A stretch of DNA of 64,000 bases. Source: Mesobacillus sp. AQ2 (GTDB taxonomy: Bacteria > Bacillota > Bacilli > Bacillales > Cytobacillaceae). The position numbers and the translations under genes were made by a program. Below are positions 10,031 to 18,834 of the stretch, piece by piece (position 1 is the first letter of the stretch; each line of letters begins with the position of its first letter). The notes below the pieces were generated by a model. That model was not told the DNA's origin, did no database searches, and saw only the letters and a program-made list of their open reading frames with translations. The DNA lies in NCBI RefSeq assembly GCF_030122805.1, contig NZ_CP126080.1:3105001-3169000 (forward strand), read 5' to 3'.

Positions 10031-10058
10031 AAAAAGGCCGCGAACGGGTCGCGGCCTT
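10031..10058 (-). terminator. Terminator after hbs
   Basis: Perfect 10-bp GC-rich stem AAGGCCGCGA / TCGCGGCCTT with a 5-base loop, followed by TTTTT-C on the minus strand. It isolates hbs from folE. Confidence 0.93.
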
Positions 10059-10092
10059 GGGGTTTAGCATACGCTCAGTGCGCCGTATGTAA

Positions 10093-10365
10093 TTATTTCA
10101 CTGCATCCTTAAGCGCTTTGCCTGGTTTGAAAGCAGGCACCTTGCTTGCAGAGATTTCGATTTCATCACCAGTTTGTGGGTTGCGTCCTTTACGGGCAGC
10201 GCGCTCACGAACTTCGAAGTTACCAAAACCGATTAACTGTACTTTGTCCCCATCTTTTAATGCATTTAAGATTGAATCAAAAACAGCGTCAACTGCTTTT
10301 GTTGCGTCTTTCTTTGAAAGCTCACCAGCTTCTGCAACTGCATTGATAAGTTCTGTTTTGTTCAT
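10093..10365 (-). CDS. hbs: Nucleoid protein HU (HBsu)
   Basis: Small dimeric DNA-bending protein that compacts the nucleoid. The 90-residue product [20 protein letters not shown] ends [16 protein letters not shown] and contains the DNA-contact arm region [21 protein letters not shown]. The start at 10365 follows GGGAGGAGG; the in-frame upstream extension covers that site and is rejected. Monocistronic: terminators of spoIVA (upstream) and hbs itself flank it. A long AT-rich leader with hairpins precedes it. Confidence 0.98.
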   Translation of the reverse strand: MNKTELINAVAEAGELSKKDATKAVDAVFDSILNALKDGDKVQLIGFGNFEVRERAARKGRNPQTGDEIEISASKVPAFKPGKALKDAVK

Positions 10366-10814
10366 GCCATTCACCTCCTCCCAAAGAGATCCCATTGCTC
10401 AGAAATTAAGCATCTTACTACATTTCTAAACAAAACATATGAATTCTATACGTTGCTGGAAGATTTTATTTATCATTTGTTGATAAATTCATCCAAAATC
10501 GCTTGAACCCCTATTACATAAGGGTTTTTAAGCAACAACGCTAATTCTGTTAAAAGATTATCATAATGTTTTCCTCTTATCAAGATAATTTCAAGAAATA
10601 ATGGGAATCTTTTCTTCTTTGAAACATATTTGTAATAAGTTAACCCTCTTTCCTTACCCTTGTCAGAGGGGTTTAAACATAAAATAATATATTTATCCCT
10701 TACTTGCCAGTTTTTTTGCTTGTTCCAGGAAATTTTTATTATATTAGAAGATTAATTTACCTTACCTGAAAAATCGCCTGATTTCTTTAAAAAACAAGAA
10801 TCTGTTAAACAGGC
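10366..10814. other. Long non-coding leader and promoter region of hbs
   Basis: No gene seen. It holds a 7-bp inverted repeat TTTATCA / TGATAAA (near 10470-10490), a hairpin AACCC / GGGTT (near 10505-10532), and AACCCTCT / AGAGGGGTT (10642-10673) ending in the palindrome GTTTAAAC. The region is strongly AT-rich. hbs of B. subtilis also has a long leader; no single convincing promoter could be picked here. Confidence 0.5.
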
Positions 10815-11117
10815 TTTTGATTTTCGTTCCAGGCGCTTCGCTTTCCGTTGGAAGAATATGAAAATTACCAACTGCCGTCTTTTTCATGAGCAATTCTTCC
10901 TTGGGGCTGGCGCTTAGCCTTCCTCGCCGATTCGTTCCTGCGGGGTGCAAATGATTCCTCACGTGAATCATTTCACCTAGGTCTCGCCTGACCAGCTGCG
11001 CCCGCAGGACATTGATTTAACTACCTTGAACCTGCCCACACACGAAGGAAATTCGTTAGCATTTTCGAGGAATCTACGCGCCTTACACTACATCACCAGG
11101 GTTTAAAAATCAACATT
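10815..11117. repeat. Dispersed structured repeat, copy 1 (303 bp)
   Basis: Aligns end to end with 23664-23966 in the same orientation. Ends form an imperfect inverted repeat (TTGATTTT ... AAAAATCAACA). Inside are nested inverted repeats: GGAAGAAT / ATTCTTCC, CCTGCGGG / CCCGCAGG, AAATGATTC / GAATCATTT and a short hairpin in GTTAGCATTTTCGAGG. No ORF is conserved between copies. It lies between the spoIVA terminator and the hbs leader. Confidence 0.9.
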
Positions 11118-11135
11118 TAGCTTCCCAGAGCAAAA

Positions 11136-11161
11136 AACAAAAAGACTCCCAAAAAGGAGTC
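11136..11161 (-). terminator. Terminator after spoIVA
   Basis: GACTCC pairs with GGAGTC around an AT loop, followed by TTTTTGTTTTTT on the minus strand; immediately downstream of spoIVA. Confidence 0.88.
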
Positions 11162-11164
11162 AAA

Positions 11165-12643
11165 TTAAAGTATGATTGCGATCAGTCCACCAGAACCTTC
11201 ATTGATGATTCTTTCCAGTGTCTCTTTTAATTTATATCGGGCATTTTCCGGCATCAAGCTTAATTTAGCCGAAATGCCTTCTCTCACAATCGAGCTCAGG
11301 CTTCTGCCAAAGATGTCGGAGTTCCAGATCGACAGCGGATCATCCTCGAAATCCTGCATCAAGTAGCGGACAAGCTCTTCGCTTTGCTTCTCAGTGCCAA
11401 TGATTGGCGAGAATTCGGACTCTACATCCACTTTAATCATATGGATGGAAGGAGCTACAGCCCTTAATCTGACTCCGAAACGAGAACCCTGGCGGATGAT
11501 TTCCGGCTCTTCCAGGCTCATGTCCGTCAGTGAAGGAGATGCGATCCCGTATCCTGTCTGCTTAACCATTTTAAGTGCATCTGAAATTTGGTCGAACTCC
11601 GCTTTTGCGTATGCAAATTCCTGCATCAGCTCCAGCAAGTGGTCCTTGCCGCGAATCTCCACGCCAACGATTTCTTTGAGGATTTCATCATAAAGATCAT
11701 CAGGTGCATAAAGATCGATTTCAGCTACACCCTGGCCCATTTCAATACCTGCCAGGCCGGCTCGGTCAATGTATTCAAAATCACTGAATTGATGGACAAC
11801 CCTGTCAACATCACGAAGTCTTTTAATATCCTTCACTGTCTCTTTGACAGCTTCCTGGTAGCTCTCACGCAGCCAGTGATTCTCCCGGAGAACCATCACC
11901 CAGCTTGGCAGGTTGACGTTTACTTCCAGTACCGGGAATTCGTATAAAGCTTCCCTCATGACGCTTAAAACATCTGATTCACGCATGCTTTCCACGCTCA
12001 TAGCCAGCACTGGGATATCGTATTTATCTGCCAATTGTGCACGCAACGTTTCTGTATTCGGATGATACGGCTGCGCACTGTTCACCACCATGATGAATGG
12101 TTTGCCGACTTCCTTCAGTTCTTCGATTACTCTTTCTTCTGCTTCAATGTAATCTTGCCTTGGGATCTCCCCAATTGTCCCATCCGTCGTAATGACGACG
12201 CCAAGTGTTGAATGCTCCTGAATAACCTTCCTGGTTCCAATTTCAGCTGCTTCATGGAAAGGGATCGGCTCTTCATACCAAGGTGTATTGATCATCCTTG
12301 GCCCATTCTCATCTTCATATCCCTTTGCTCCAGGAACTGTATAGCCGACACAATCTACCAGCCTGATATTCACATCCAGCCCTTCATCCACATGCACGGA
12401 TGCTGCCTGGTTAGGCACGAATTTAGGTTCGGTCGTCATAATCGTTTTACCTGCTGCACTTTGCGGCAGCTCATCAAGCGCTCTGGCTCTGTCAGCCTCA
12501 TTATTGATATTAGGTAAAACCACCAGCTCCATAAATTTTTTGATAAACGTGGATTTTCCAGTGCGGACCGCACCTACAACCCCCAGGTAAATATCGCCGC
12601 CAGTCCTCTCGGCGATATCCTTAAAAATATCTACCTTTTCCAA
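11165..12643 (-). CDS. spoIVA: Stage IV sporulation protein A, coat morphogenetic ATPase
   Basis: Polymerises on the forespore surface using ATP and forms the basement layer for the coat; made in the mother cell. At 492 residues it has the family's length. The N-terminal P-loop is in GVVGAVRTGKSTFIKKFMEL, with TTEPKFVPNQAA and VRLVDCVGY nearby; the conserved C-terminus ends EGSGGLIAIIL. A sigma-E-type promoter precedes it (12711-12742) and a terminator follows, so it is monocistronic. Confidence 0.98.
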   Translation of the reverse strand: MEKVDIFKDIAERTGGDIYLGVVGAVRTGKSTFIKKFMELVVLPNINNEADRARALDELPQSAAGKTIMTTEPKFVPNQAASVHVDEGLDVNIRLVDCVGYTVPGAKGYEDENGPRMINTPWYEEPIPFHEAAEIGTRKVIQEHSTLGVVITTDGTIGEIPRQDYIEAEERVIEELKEVGKPFIMVVNSAQPYHPNTETLRAQLADKYDIPVLAMSVESMRESDVLSVMREALYEFPVLEVNVNLPSWVMVLRENHWLRESYQEAVKETVKDIKRLRDVDRVVHQFSDFEYIDRAGLAGIEMGQGVAEIDLYAPDDLYDEILKEIVGVEIRGKDHLLELMQEFAYAKAEFDQISDALKMVKQTGYGIASPSLTDMSLEEPEIIRQGSRFGVRLRAVAPSIHMIKVDVESEFSPIIGTEKQSEELVRYLMQDFEDDPLSIWNSDIFGRSLSSIVREGISAKLSLMPENARYKLKETLERIINEGSGGLIAIIL

Positions 12644-12710
12644 GTGATCCCCTCCCGATCATAGAGTTAGTGGGAATAAATTCATCCAAATTTGTAATCT
12701 GGGACAGTAT

Positions 12711-12742
12711 ATATCTATGATGTTGTCCTATATCGATATGAC
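12711..12742 (-). promoter_or_regulatory. Sigma-E-type promoter of spoIVA
   Basis: Minus strand: GTCATATC as -35, 15-base spacer, CATAGATAT as -10, close to the sigma-E consensus (GTCATATT, CATACAAT). It lies 70 bases before spoIVA, a known sigma-E regulon gene in B. subtilis. Confidence 0.5.
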
Positions 12743-12891
12743 AATTTTTTATTTTTTTACCTCCTTAATTTTGATTTAACAAAGGAGTTTTGGTCTATTT
12801 GCTGATTATTTTATCTCCGAAATCCAAAACAACCTTATAAAAAGATTCCTCGATTCTCATTTATGAGGACAGTCGATATCTTTTTTAAGAC

Positions 12892-12934
12892 AAAAAAACC
12901 CTGCTTCTACAATATATTTTGCAGAAACAGGGTT
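12892..12934 (-). terminator. Terminator after yphF
   Basis: Long stem built from AACCCTG and inner TTCTGC pairing, followed by TTTTTTTG on the minus strand, directly after the yphF stop. Confidence 0.88.
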
Positions 12935-12938
12935 ATGA

Positions 12939-13649
12939 CTATTTTGCTAAAAAGACTGGTTCATTGGTCTCTTTATCAATGGTATAAGGTAAAGAATATG
13001 CCGGCACGAACATGGAATTCTCCACAAGGATGCCCCGGATATCCTCTCCTTCCTTGAGTTCTTTCCCGGAGGATTTCATAGCCTGAAAAAGGTCACTTCG
13101 GTAATCCACATAGATTTCGCCCTCTGTCGAAATGACAAAATGCAAGTTTTGGTTTGTAAAGGGGCTGACTGCAACAGGCTCCTCTTGATAACCAATCTTT
13201 TTGAAGTCGATGGTATACACATTTTCAGCAATTTGGTCCTTGAATGGAGGATAGCCATTGGCTTTGATCCGCATTTTGATTTCCCGGATCGTATCTGCCA
13301 TTCTTAAGTCAAGCAGTTTCACTGTCGGATTTGTTTCTGCATCGACCAGGACATATTGAAAAAGTCCGCCGCTTTCGAATGCATTCCCCGGCGGCTCAGC
13401 AATAAATTTAGGGACGACCTTCTTAAACTCGATCGGGTACTTTTGATAAATCGGTGTTTTTGCATCTCTAGTCTTGATTGGCAGCAAACCGCCATTGGCT
13501 TCCTTATACTGATCGACTGCAGACTGGACACTGTCAAGCTGGTCCTTATAGGGCACCTGGTTCTGCATTAATTTTTCTTCTGGAAACATACAGCCAGTCA
13601 AAGTAAACAGCACAATGATGACCGGCAGGAAAAATCGGCTCTTATTCAT
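12939..13649 (-). CDS. yphF: YphF-like lipoprotein of unknown function
   Basis: The 236-residue protein has a signal peptide with lipobox: basic MNKSRFF, a hydrophobic run, then LTGC, so it should be lipid-anchored at Cys on the outer face of the membrane. The mature part has no motif I can name. An in-frame TTG at 13658 is rejected in favour of the ATG at 13649, which has AAGGA 9 bases upstream. Position between yphE and spoIVA matches B. subtilis yphF. Function unknown. Confidence 0.8.
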   Translation of the reverse strand: MNKSRFFLPVIIVLFTLTGCMFPEEKLMQNQVPYKDQLDSVQSAVDQYKEANGGLLPIKTRDAKTPIYQKYPIEFKKVVPKFIAEPPGNAFESGGLFQYVLVDAETNPTVKLLDLRMADTIREIKMRIKANGYPPFKDQIAENVYTIDFKKIGYQEEPVAVSPFTNQNLHFVISTEGEIYVDYRSDLFQAMKSSGKELKEGEDIRGILVENSMFVPAYSLPYTIDKETNEPVFLAK

Positions 13650-13676
13650 TGATCCCAATCCTTAATTCTATGTATT

Positions 13677-13877
13677 TTATTCGCTCGTCGGGCCGCTGAA
13701 AACAACAAAAAAGATTATCAGGCCTGCCAGGACCATTAACATATATGCAATGACAGCCGTGGCAATCTTGAAAAATCCTTTTAACTTATAACGGCTAAGA
13801 TAAATGGCAACAAGGGACAAAATCATACTGCCCATGCCTACAAAAGAAATATACATTTTTAATAATGCGGGTGACAA
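13677..13877 (-). CDS. yphE: Small two-span membrane protein, YphE-like (DUF2768 type)
   Basis: The 66-residue protein has two hydrophobic segments (ISFVGMGSMILSLVAIYL and ATAVIAYMLMVLAGLIIFFV) joined by a basic loop RYKLKGFFK. Start is TTG at 13877, preceded by GGGAGGGG at good spacing; no ATG start gives the full first helix. Lies between gpsA and yphF as in B. subtilis. Function unknown; sporulation context only by position. Confidence 0.75.
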   Translation of the reverse strand: MSPALLKMYISFVGMGSMILSLVAIYLSRYKLKGFFKIATAVIAYMLMVLAGLIIFFVVFSGPTSE

Positions 13878-13960
13878 CTGAACCCCTCCCTTTTTCGAAC
13901 AGTATTATATCATAATCTGCAATCACTGTTGCAAATTTGTCTTCAGGCTTCTGATTAAGC

Positions 13961-14007
13961 AAAAAAAAAGCTGAAGTAAAGAAGGGGCGGTCAACTTTAC
14001 TCCAGCT
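13961..14007 (-). terminator. Terminator after gpsA
   Basis: AGCTGAAGTAAAG pairs with CTTTACTCCAGCT (two mismatched positions); TTTTTTTTT follows on the minus strand. About 130 bases downstream of gpsA. Confidence 0.8.
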
Positions 14008-14134
14008 AAATGACTAAATACCCTATCACCCAGTTCAAACCACCAGTTTGCTTCGTTGCATCTTATGCAAACATCGTTAGAATCGCATCCTCGAATGCCT
14101 ATATTGAACGCATTATTGCAAAAAAATTTTTCGC

Positions 14135-15181
14135 TTAATTTCTTCCTCCGAGGATATCTGCCAAATCTTCCATCTCATGAGTCTTCTCACGGGACATCAG
14201 CCCATCAACAGCATCCTTTGGATTGACGTTGTTAAATAAAACGTTATGAAGGGCATTGGTAATTGGCATTTTGACTTCAAATTTTTGTGCAAGCTGATAA
14301 GCTGCCTTGGTGGTTCGCACACCTTCAACAACCATCCCCATATTCTCGAGGACCTCCTCAAGGTTCTGCCCCTTGCCAAGCAAATTGCCTGCACGCCAGT
14401 TACGGGAATGGACGCTTGTACAAGTAACAATTAAATCGCCAATCCCCGTCAATCCGGAAAAAGTCAAAGGGCTGGCGCCCATTTTGACTCCAAGACGTGC
14501 TATTTCGGCAAGTCCCCTCGTGATCAAGGCAGCCTTTGCGTTATCGCCATACCCAAGTCCATCAGATATGCCGGCAGCAAGCGCGATGATATTTTTCAGC
14601 GCTCCGCCAATCTCCACACCTATTAAATCCGGGTTTGTATATACCCTGAAATGATTATTGATGAACAAATCCTGGACTTTTTCCGCCTCATCCATATTTT
14701 TCGAAGAGACTGTCACAGTCGTAGGGTGGCGCAAGCTTACTTCTTCCGCATGGCTTGGTCCGGAGAGGACGACAACACTTTCCAGAAGGTCAGCTGGCAT
14801 TTCCTCTTCAATCATTTCAGAAATGCGCAGCAGGGAATCAGGTTCTATTCCCTTGCTGACATGGACAATGACCAAAGATTCTGTGGTTATCTCTGTCATT
14901 TTCCTGATTACTTCGCGGATGGCTTTTGTAGGCACTGCCATAATCACCGTTTTGATCCCGTGCAATGCCTCCTCAAGTGAAGAGTATCCCTTGATAGTTT
15001 CAGGCAGCGTAATTTCAGGAAGATATTTCTTGTTGATATGATTTTGATTGATTTCATCAATTTGCGCTGGATTATGGCCCCATAAACGGACTTCATGTCC
15101 ATTATCGGCTAGAACCATCGCTAAAGCTGTTCCCCAGCTGCCAGCACCCAGGACAGCAACTTTCTCTCTCTTCCTTTCCAT
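14135..15181 (-). CDS. gpsA: NAD(P)H-dependent glycerol-3-phosphate dehydrogenase
   Basis: Makes sn-glycerol 3-phosphate from dihydroxyacetone phosphate for phospholipids. The 348-residue protein has the N-terminal Rossmann motif [20 protein letters not shown], the segment [12 protein letters not shown] and the catalytic region [20 protein letters not shown] with [14 protein letters not shown]. It starts 19 bases after der, likely in one operon, as in B. subtilis. Confidence 0.97.
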   Translation of the reverse strand: MERKREKVAVLGAGSWGTALAMVLADNGHEVRLWGHNPAQIDEINQNHINKKYLPEITLPETIKGYSSLEEALHGIKTVIMAVPTKAIREVIRKMTEITTESLVIVHVSKGIEPDSLLRISEMIEEEMPADLLESVVVLSGPSHAEEVSLRHPTTVTVSSKNMDEAEKVQDLFINNHFRVYTNPDLIGVEIGGALKNIIALAAGISDGLGYGDNAKAALITRGLAEIARLGVKMGASPLTFSGLTGIGDLIVTCTSVHSRNWRAGNLLGKGQNLEEVLENMGMVVEGVRTTKAAYQLAQKFEVKMPITNALHNVLFNNVNPKDAVDGLMSREKTHEMEDLADILGGRN

Positions 15182-15200
15182 TTAAACCACAACCTTTATC

Positions 15201-16511
15201 TTATTTTCTTTGTCTCGCAAAAATCTTGATCGGTGTGCCTGTAAAATCAAAGGCATCCCGGATCCTGTTTTCAAGGAAACGCTCATAAGAAAAATGCATT
15301 AATTCTGGCTCATTGACAAAGACAACAAAAGTAGGCGGTTTTACCGACACCTGTGTTGCGTAATAAATCTTAAGTCTCTTTCCTTTGTCCGTAGGAGTTG
15401 GATTCATCGCTACAGCATCCATGATGACCTCGTTGAGAATGTTTGTCTGCACCCTCATTGCATGATTCTCACTAGCCAAATCGATCATCGGCATCAATGT
15501 GTGGATTCGCTTCTTCGTTTTTGCCGACAGGAAGACAATTGGGGCGTAGCTCAGGAATTGGAAGTGTGCACGGATTTTCTCCTCGAATTCCTTCATTGTT
15601 TTTTCATCTTTTTCAATCGCATCCCATTTGTTTACGACGATGATGACCGCACGGCCAGCTTCCTCTGCATAGCCGGCGATATGCTTATCCTGCTCAATGA
15701 TGCCTTCTTCGGCATTAATAACGACAAGAACGACATCGGAGCGTTCAATCGCCCTTAAGGCCCTTAGAACACTATACTTTTCAGTCGTTTCGTACACTTT
15801 CCCCTTTTTGCGCATTCCAGCTGTATCGATTATGACATATTTTTGCCCATCATACGTTACCTGGGAGTCAATAGCATCTCTAGTTGTCCCCGCAATATCA
15901 CTGACTATGACGCGGTCTTCCCCAAGAATTGCGTTCACCAGTGAAGACTTCCCTACATTTGGCCTTCCGATTAAAGAAAACTTGATTGCATCTTTATCAT
16001 ACTGGTCTTCCTTGGCCTTTGGAAAATGTTTTGCAGCCTCATCCAGCAAATCACCGAGACCTAGACCGTGTGAGCCGGAAATCGGGAAAGGTTCGCCAAA
16101 TCCCAGGGCATAAAAGTCGTATATCATGTCTCTCATTTCCGGATTGTCAATTTTGTTGACTGCGAGGACAACAGGCTTGTTCGAGCGATAGAGAATCTTT
16201 GCCACTTCTTCATCCGCAGAAGTCACTCCTTCTCTGCCGTTGACAAGGAAGATGATGACATCCGCCTCATCAATCGCAATTTCTGCCTGCTGGCGGATCT
16301 GATCCAAAAATGGCTCGTCCCCCAAATCAATCCCGCCAGTATCAATAATGTTAAAATCATGTGTCAGCCATTCAGCTGAACTGTATATACGATCCCTCGT
16401 TACTCCAGGAATATCTTCAACGATCGAAATACGTTCACCAACGATTCGATTAAAAATCGTAGACTTGCCGACATTCGGACGCCCAACGATAGCTACCACT
16501 GGTTTCGTCAT
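15201..16511 (-). CDS. der: Ribosome assembly GTPase Der (EngA)
   Basis: Essential GTPase with two tandem G domains acting in 50S subunit maturation. G1 motifs GRPNVGKS occur near residue 8 ([15 protein letters not shown]) and near residue 182 ([13 protein letters not shown]); NKIDN and NKWDA are the matching G4 motifs, and the C-terminal KH-like domain ends [11 protein letters not shown]. Start chosen at 16511 ([10 protein letters not shown]), giving 436 residues; two upstream in-frame codons are less well placed relative to AGGGTG. Confidence 0.98.
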   Translation of the reverse strand: MTKPVVAIVGRPNVGKSTIFNRIVGERISIVEDIPGVTRDRIYSSAEWLTHDFNIIDTGGIDLGDEPFLDQIRQQAEIAIDEADVIIFLVNGREGVTSADEEVAKILYRSNKPVVLAVNKIDNPEMRDMIYDFYALGFGEPFPISGSHGLGLGDLLDEAAKHFPKAKEDQYDKDAIKFSLIGRPNVGKSSLVNAILGEDRVIVSDIAGTTRDAIDSQVTYDGQKYVIIDTAGMRKKGKVYETTEKYSVLRALRAIERSDVVLVVINAEEGIIEQDKHIAGYAEEAGRAVIIVVNKWDAIEKDEKTMKEFEEKIRAHFQFLSYAPIVFLSAKTKKRIHTLMPMIDLASENHAMRVQTNILNEVIMDAVAMNPTPTDKGKRLKIYYATQVSVKPPTFVVFVNEPELMHFSYERFLENRIRDAFDFTGTPIKIFARQRK

Positions 16512-16630
16512 GAACATCACCCTTTCAAAATTCTATTTGCAGGTCACAGACCAGGCCATAACAATGTCAAACTTACATATCAATAGTTTTCAATTATTAA
16601 TTAAATACCATCATGGAGGACGGCATTTAT

Positions 16631-16662
16631 AAAATAAACCCTTCTTTAGTATACAGAAGGGT
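16631..16662 (-). terminator. Terminator after the YIEGIA-partner gene
   Basis: ACCCTTCT pairs with AGAAGGGT around an AT loop, followed by TTATTTTAT on the minus strand. It separates the yphA-YIEGIA unit from der. Confidence 0.72.
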
Positions 16663-16718
16663 CTGGCTTAATCAGTTTATCAAAAGATGCCGTAAACAGG
16701 CAATGAAAACATTTCTTG

Positions 16719-16904
16719 TCAATGTTTCACGATAATATACAGATCCTCGGTCAAAGAATGGGCGATACCATCAAGGATAGCTTCCAAGTTTGCCGCAACC
16801 TGATCCATTTCTTCCTTTGAATCACAATGGAATACAGCGGTACCGGAAGGCGCCTTTTTTGGATTGGTGGTAATGGCGGCCAGGACGAATTTTTCAAGCA
16901 TCAT
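16719..16904 (-). CDS. Small partner protein of the YIEGIA membrane protein
   Basis: The 61-residue acidic soluble protein begins MMLEKFVLAAITTNPKKAPSG and carries FHCDSKEEMDQVAANLEAIL. I recall database entries naming such proteins 'capping complex subunit for YIEGIA'; that name is from memory and the biochemical role is unknown to me. Its start overlaps the stop of the preceding gene by 4 bases (ATGA), so the two are translated together. Last gene of a three-gene unit. Confidence 0.7.
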   Translation of the reverse strand: MMLEKFVLAAITTNPKKAPSGTAVFHCDSKEEMDQVAANLEAILDGIAHSLTEDLYIIVKH

Positions 16905-17794
16905 TGAGAACCACTCCCTTCTCGGTCTTTTTTCTCAGAAGGCATCCTGATTGCGTTCTCCAATGTCGGCACATCACCGATCACCGTTATGGCATGCTCG
17001 ATATCCCGTTCCTGCGGCAGAACGAATACCCCAACTCTTCCATCATCGAGGTCCCTCTTTGCCAGTGGTACTAGTGCAGGTGTTCCAGAATCACGATATA
17101 CCCCGAGTGCTGTGGATAAATCGTGAAGAACAGCCTGCCTCTGGCCAAGATTAGCGATTGTGGACCGTGCATTCATGTTTTTCGGTTTTAAGATAAATCC
17201 CATTCCGTAGCGAAGCACTTCTTTTTGTCGTTCTGGAAGACCAATGTTCATGATGTAAATATTATCCACATACAATCCTGCACCATCAAATCTTGGTTCT
17301 ACATATTCGATCTCGACGATATCTTTCAGTTTGCCGCCCGCCATTAACTTCTTTGAAATCAGGACTGCCAAAACCGCGGCAATGAGCCCTGCCCAAATAT
17401 TAAAGATCAGATAGGCAAGTGTGCTGACAAGCGAAGTGAAAATTACAAGATAATTGCGGCTTTCAAATGCTATCGCAATGCCCTCGATATACGTTTTCCC
17501 GCGAGAGACAAGTTCATAGCTGTCAAGTTCCGTAAGCGTATTTCTCTCCATATTCCTAACTTCCCTGAATTGCGATGCGGCAAGGGTCAAGAAAGTCACC
17601 GCCGTAAATTCCTCTTCCATGATCGCAGGCCCTGCAACCGTTCCAAGTGCTGCGGCAATGAAACCGAGAGCTATGTGAATGATTTTCCCATGCAAATATG
17701 TAGGGTATTGGCGATAATCAGTCCGGAGCATCAGGAGCCTCGACATTGTTCCAATAGCAATTCCAAAAACAATTGGTATCGTGTATTCATTCAT
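16901..17794 (-). CDS. YIEGIA-family membrane protein
   Basis: The 297-residue protein has about four to five hydrophobic segments in its first half (for example IPIVFGIAIGTMSRLLML, IIHIALGFIAAALGTVAG) and the family-naming motif TYIEGIAIAFESRNYLV near residue 107; the C-terminal 120 residues are soluble. It overlaps yphA by 4 bases and its small partner by 4 bases. It occupies the yphB position of B. subtilis; a spore-envelope role is possible but not shown by the sequence. Confidence 0.72.
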   Translation of the reverse strand: MNEYTIPIVFGIAIGTMSRLLMLRTDYRQYPTYLHGKIIHIALGFIAAALGTVAGPAIMEEEFTAVTFLTLAASQFREVRNMERNTLTELDSYELVSRGKTYIEGIAIAFESRNYLVIFTSLVSTLAYLIFNIWAGLIAAVLAVLISKKLMAGGKLKDIVEIEYVEPRFDGAGLYVDNIYIMNIGLPERQKEVLRYGMGFILKPKNMNARSTIANLGQRQAVLHDLSTALGVYRDSGTPALVPLAKRDLDDGRVGVFVLPQERDIEHAITVIGDVPTLENAIRMPSEKKDREGSGSQ

Positions 17795-18402
17795 GAAGTC
17801 TTCTGTTCCTCCCCTTCTGCTTCACTTAATGTAGTTTTGGACATGATTGAGATGAGTGATTCGACAGCAGACCAGGCGATAAGCATTCCACTGGAAATGA
17901 ACAATATGTCCAGAAAGGTCATCGAAGCGACTTCATATGGGAAATTAAATCGCCATAAAACAGCGGAATATAAAATGTCACCCTGCAAAAAACCTGTCAC
18001 CAATGCCAGCATTCGATCCTGTCCACCTTTATGCAGCAAGATTGCCAAATAAAAACCTGCCGCGCCAAGCATCAATTTCCGGTCAAACAATACCCAGACA
18101 GGATCAAACAATTCGAACATCAGAAAACTTGTGTAGGCAAGCATAATGATGAAGGAAGTTAAAAATAAGTACAGGAATGAACCAGTTTTCTTCCGTTTTG
18201 TTTCCATAAAAATGAAAATGGCGATCGGAAAAGCGGACAAGTGAAACTTAAAAAACAGGAAATCAACTTTATAAGGTGAAGCTATAATGACAGCTAACAG
18301 ACAAATGGCCCATTTCAGCCTGTTAGGATGATTCTTACCCATGATGAATGTAACCCAAATCCACGCTATCCAGGCCAGCCAGTAAAAGTAAAGACCTTCC
18401 AT
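17791..18402 (-). CDS. yphA: YphA-like membrane protein
   Basis: The 203-residue protein has roughly five to six membrane spans (YFYWLAWIAWIWVTFIMG, WAICLLAVIIASPY, FIIMLAYTSFLMFELF, MLGAAGFYLAILL). No catalytic motif. It heads the unit yphA-YIEGIA-partner with 4-base overlaps and is divergent from ypzI. Named from position and overall character; function unknown. Confidence 0.72.
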   Translation of the reverse strand: MEGLYFYWLAWIAWIWVTFIMGKNHPNRLKWAICLLAVIIASPYKVDFLFFKFHLSAFPIAIFIFMETKRKKTGSFLYLFLTSFIIMLAYTSFLMFELFDPVWVLFDRKLMLGAAGFYLAILLHKGGQDRMLALVTGFLQGDILYSAVLWRFNFPYEVASMTFLDILFISSGMLIAWSAVESLISIMSKTTLSEAEGEEQKTS

Positions 18403-18493
18403 TCAACCCCTCCTATCATTTCCATTATGGTAATTTGTTATGTATTTTAATCTTTTTTGAATAAGATTTTTTGCCTGTTCCATGTTAAGAAAA

Positions 18494-18512
18494 GCAGTAT
18501 TTTTAATACTGC
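18494..18512. other. Perfect 8-bp hairpin between yphA and ypzI
   Basis: GCAGTATT and AATACTGC around a TTT loop, in the 216-base divergent gap. Could shape either promoter region; nothing else decisive is visible there. Confidence 0.4.
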
Positions 18513-18618
18513 AGGGAAAACGGGCAGAATCGAAGAAACCAAAGGGATGAAAGTCCTTTAAACTGGCCGCACCCTGCTATGGTTTGTAGTATGGATTCCA
18601 TGACAAGGAGGTGCTTAG

Positions 18619-18762
18619 ATGGGCCGAGATAGACAGGAAAAGAAACTGAAAAAAAGCGGACGAGTAGAATCTGACCGCGACCAGGCACTGCACTATCCTG
18701 GAGCGACAAAATTGCAAAGTCCCGAGGAAGCTCGATCTATGAATGACGGAAAGTATAGCTAA
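18619..18762 (+). CDS. ypzI: YpzI family small protein (47 residues)
   Basis: Product begins MGRDRQEKKLKKSGRVESDR and continues DQALHYPGATKLQSPEEARS, highly charged and hydrophilic. I recognise this as the YpzI family, a short protein conserved in Bacillus. A perfect AAGGAGG lies 8 bases before the ATG. It lies on the plus strand, convergent with fni, between yphA and fni. Function unknown. Confidence 0.82.
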   Translation: MGRDRQEKKLKKSGRVESDRDQALHYPGATKLQSPEEARSMNDGKYS

Positions 18763-18798
18763 GACTTTTGGAATTTCAAATTTGGATGCAAGGCAACC

Positions 18799-18832
18799 AA
18801 AAAAGGCCCTCTGCCAATTGGCAGAGGGCCTT
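18799..18832 (-). terminator. Terminator after fni
   Basis: A 30-base perfect palindrome (18803-18832: AAGGCCCTCTGCCAA and its complement), followed by TTTTTTGG on the minus strand. It may also stop ypzI transcription from the other side, although no T-run follows there. Confidence 0.9.
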
Positions 18833-18834
18833 CC

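Noticed and set aside
10762..10971. 69-residue minus-strand ORF
   Set aside because: Lies in the 303-bp dispersed repeat; the equivalent frame is not kept in the second copy.
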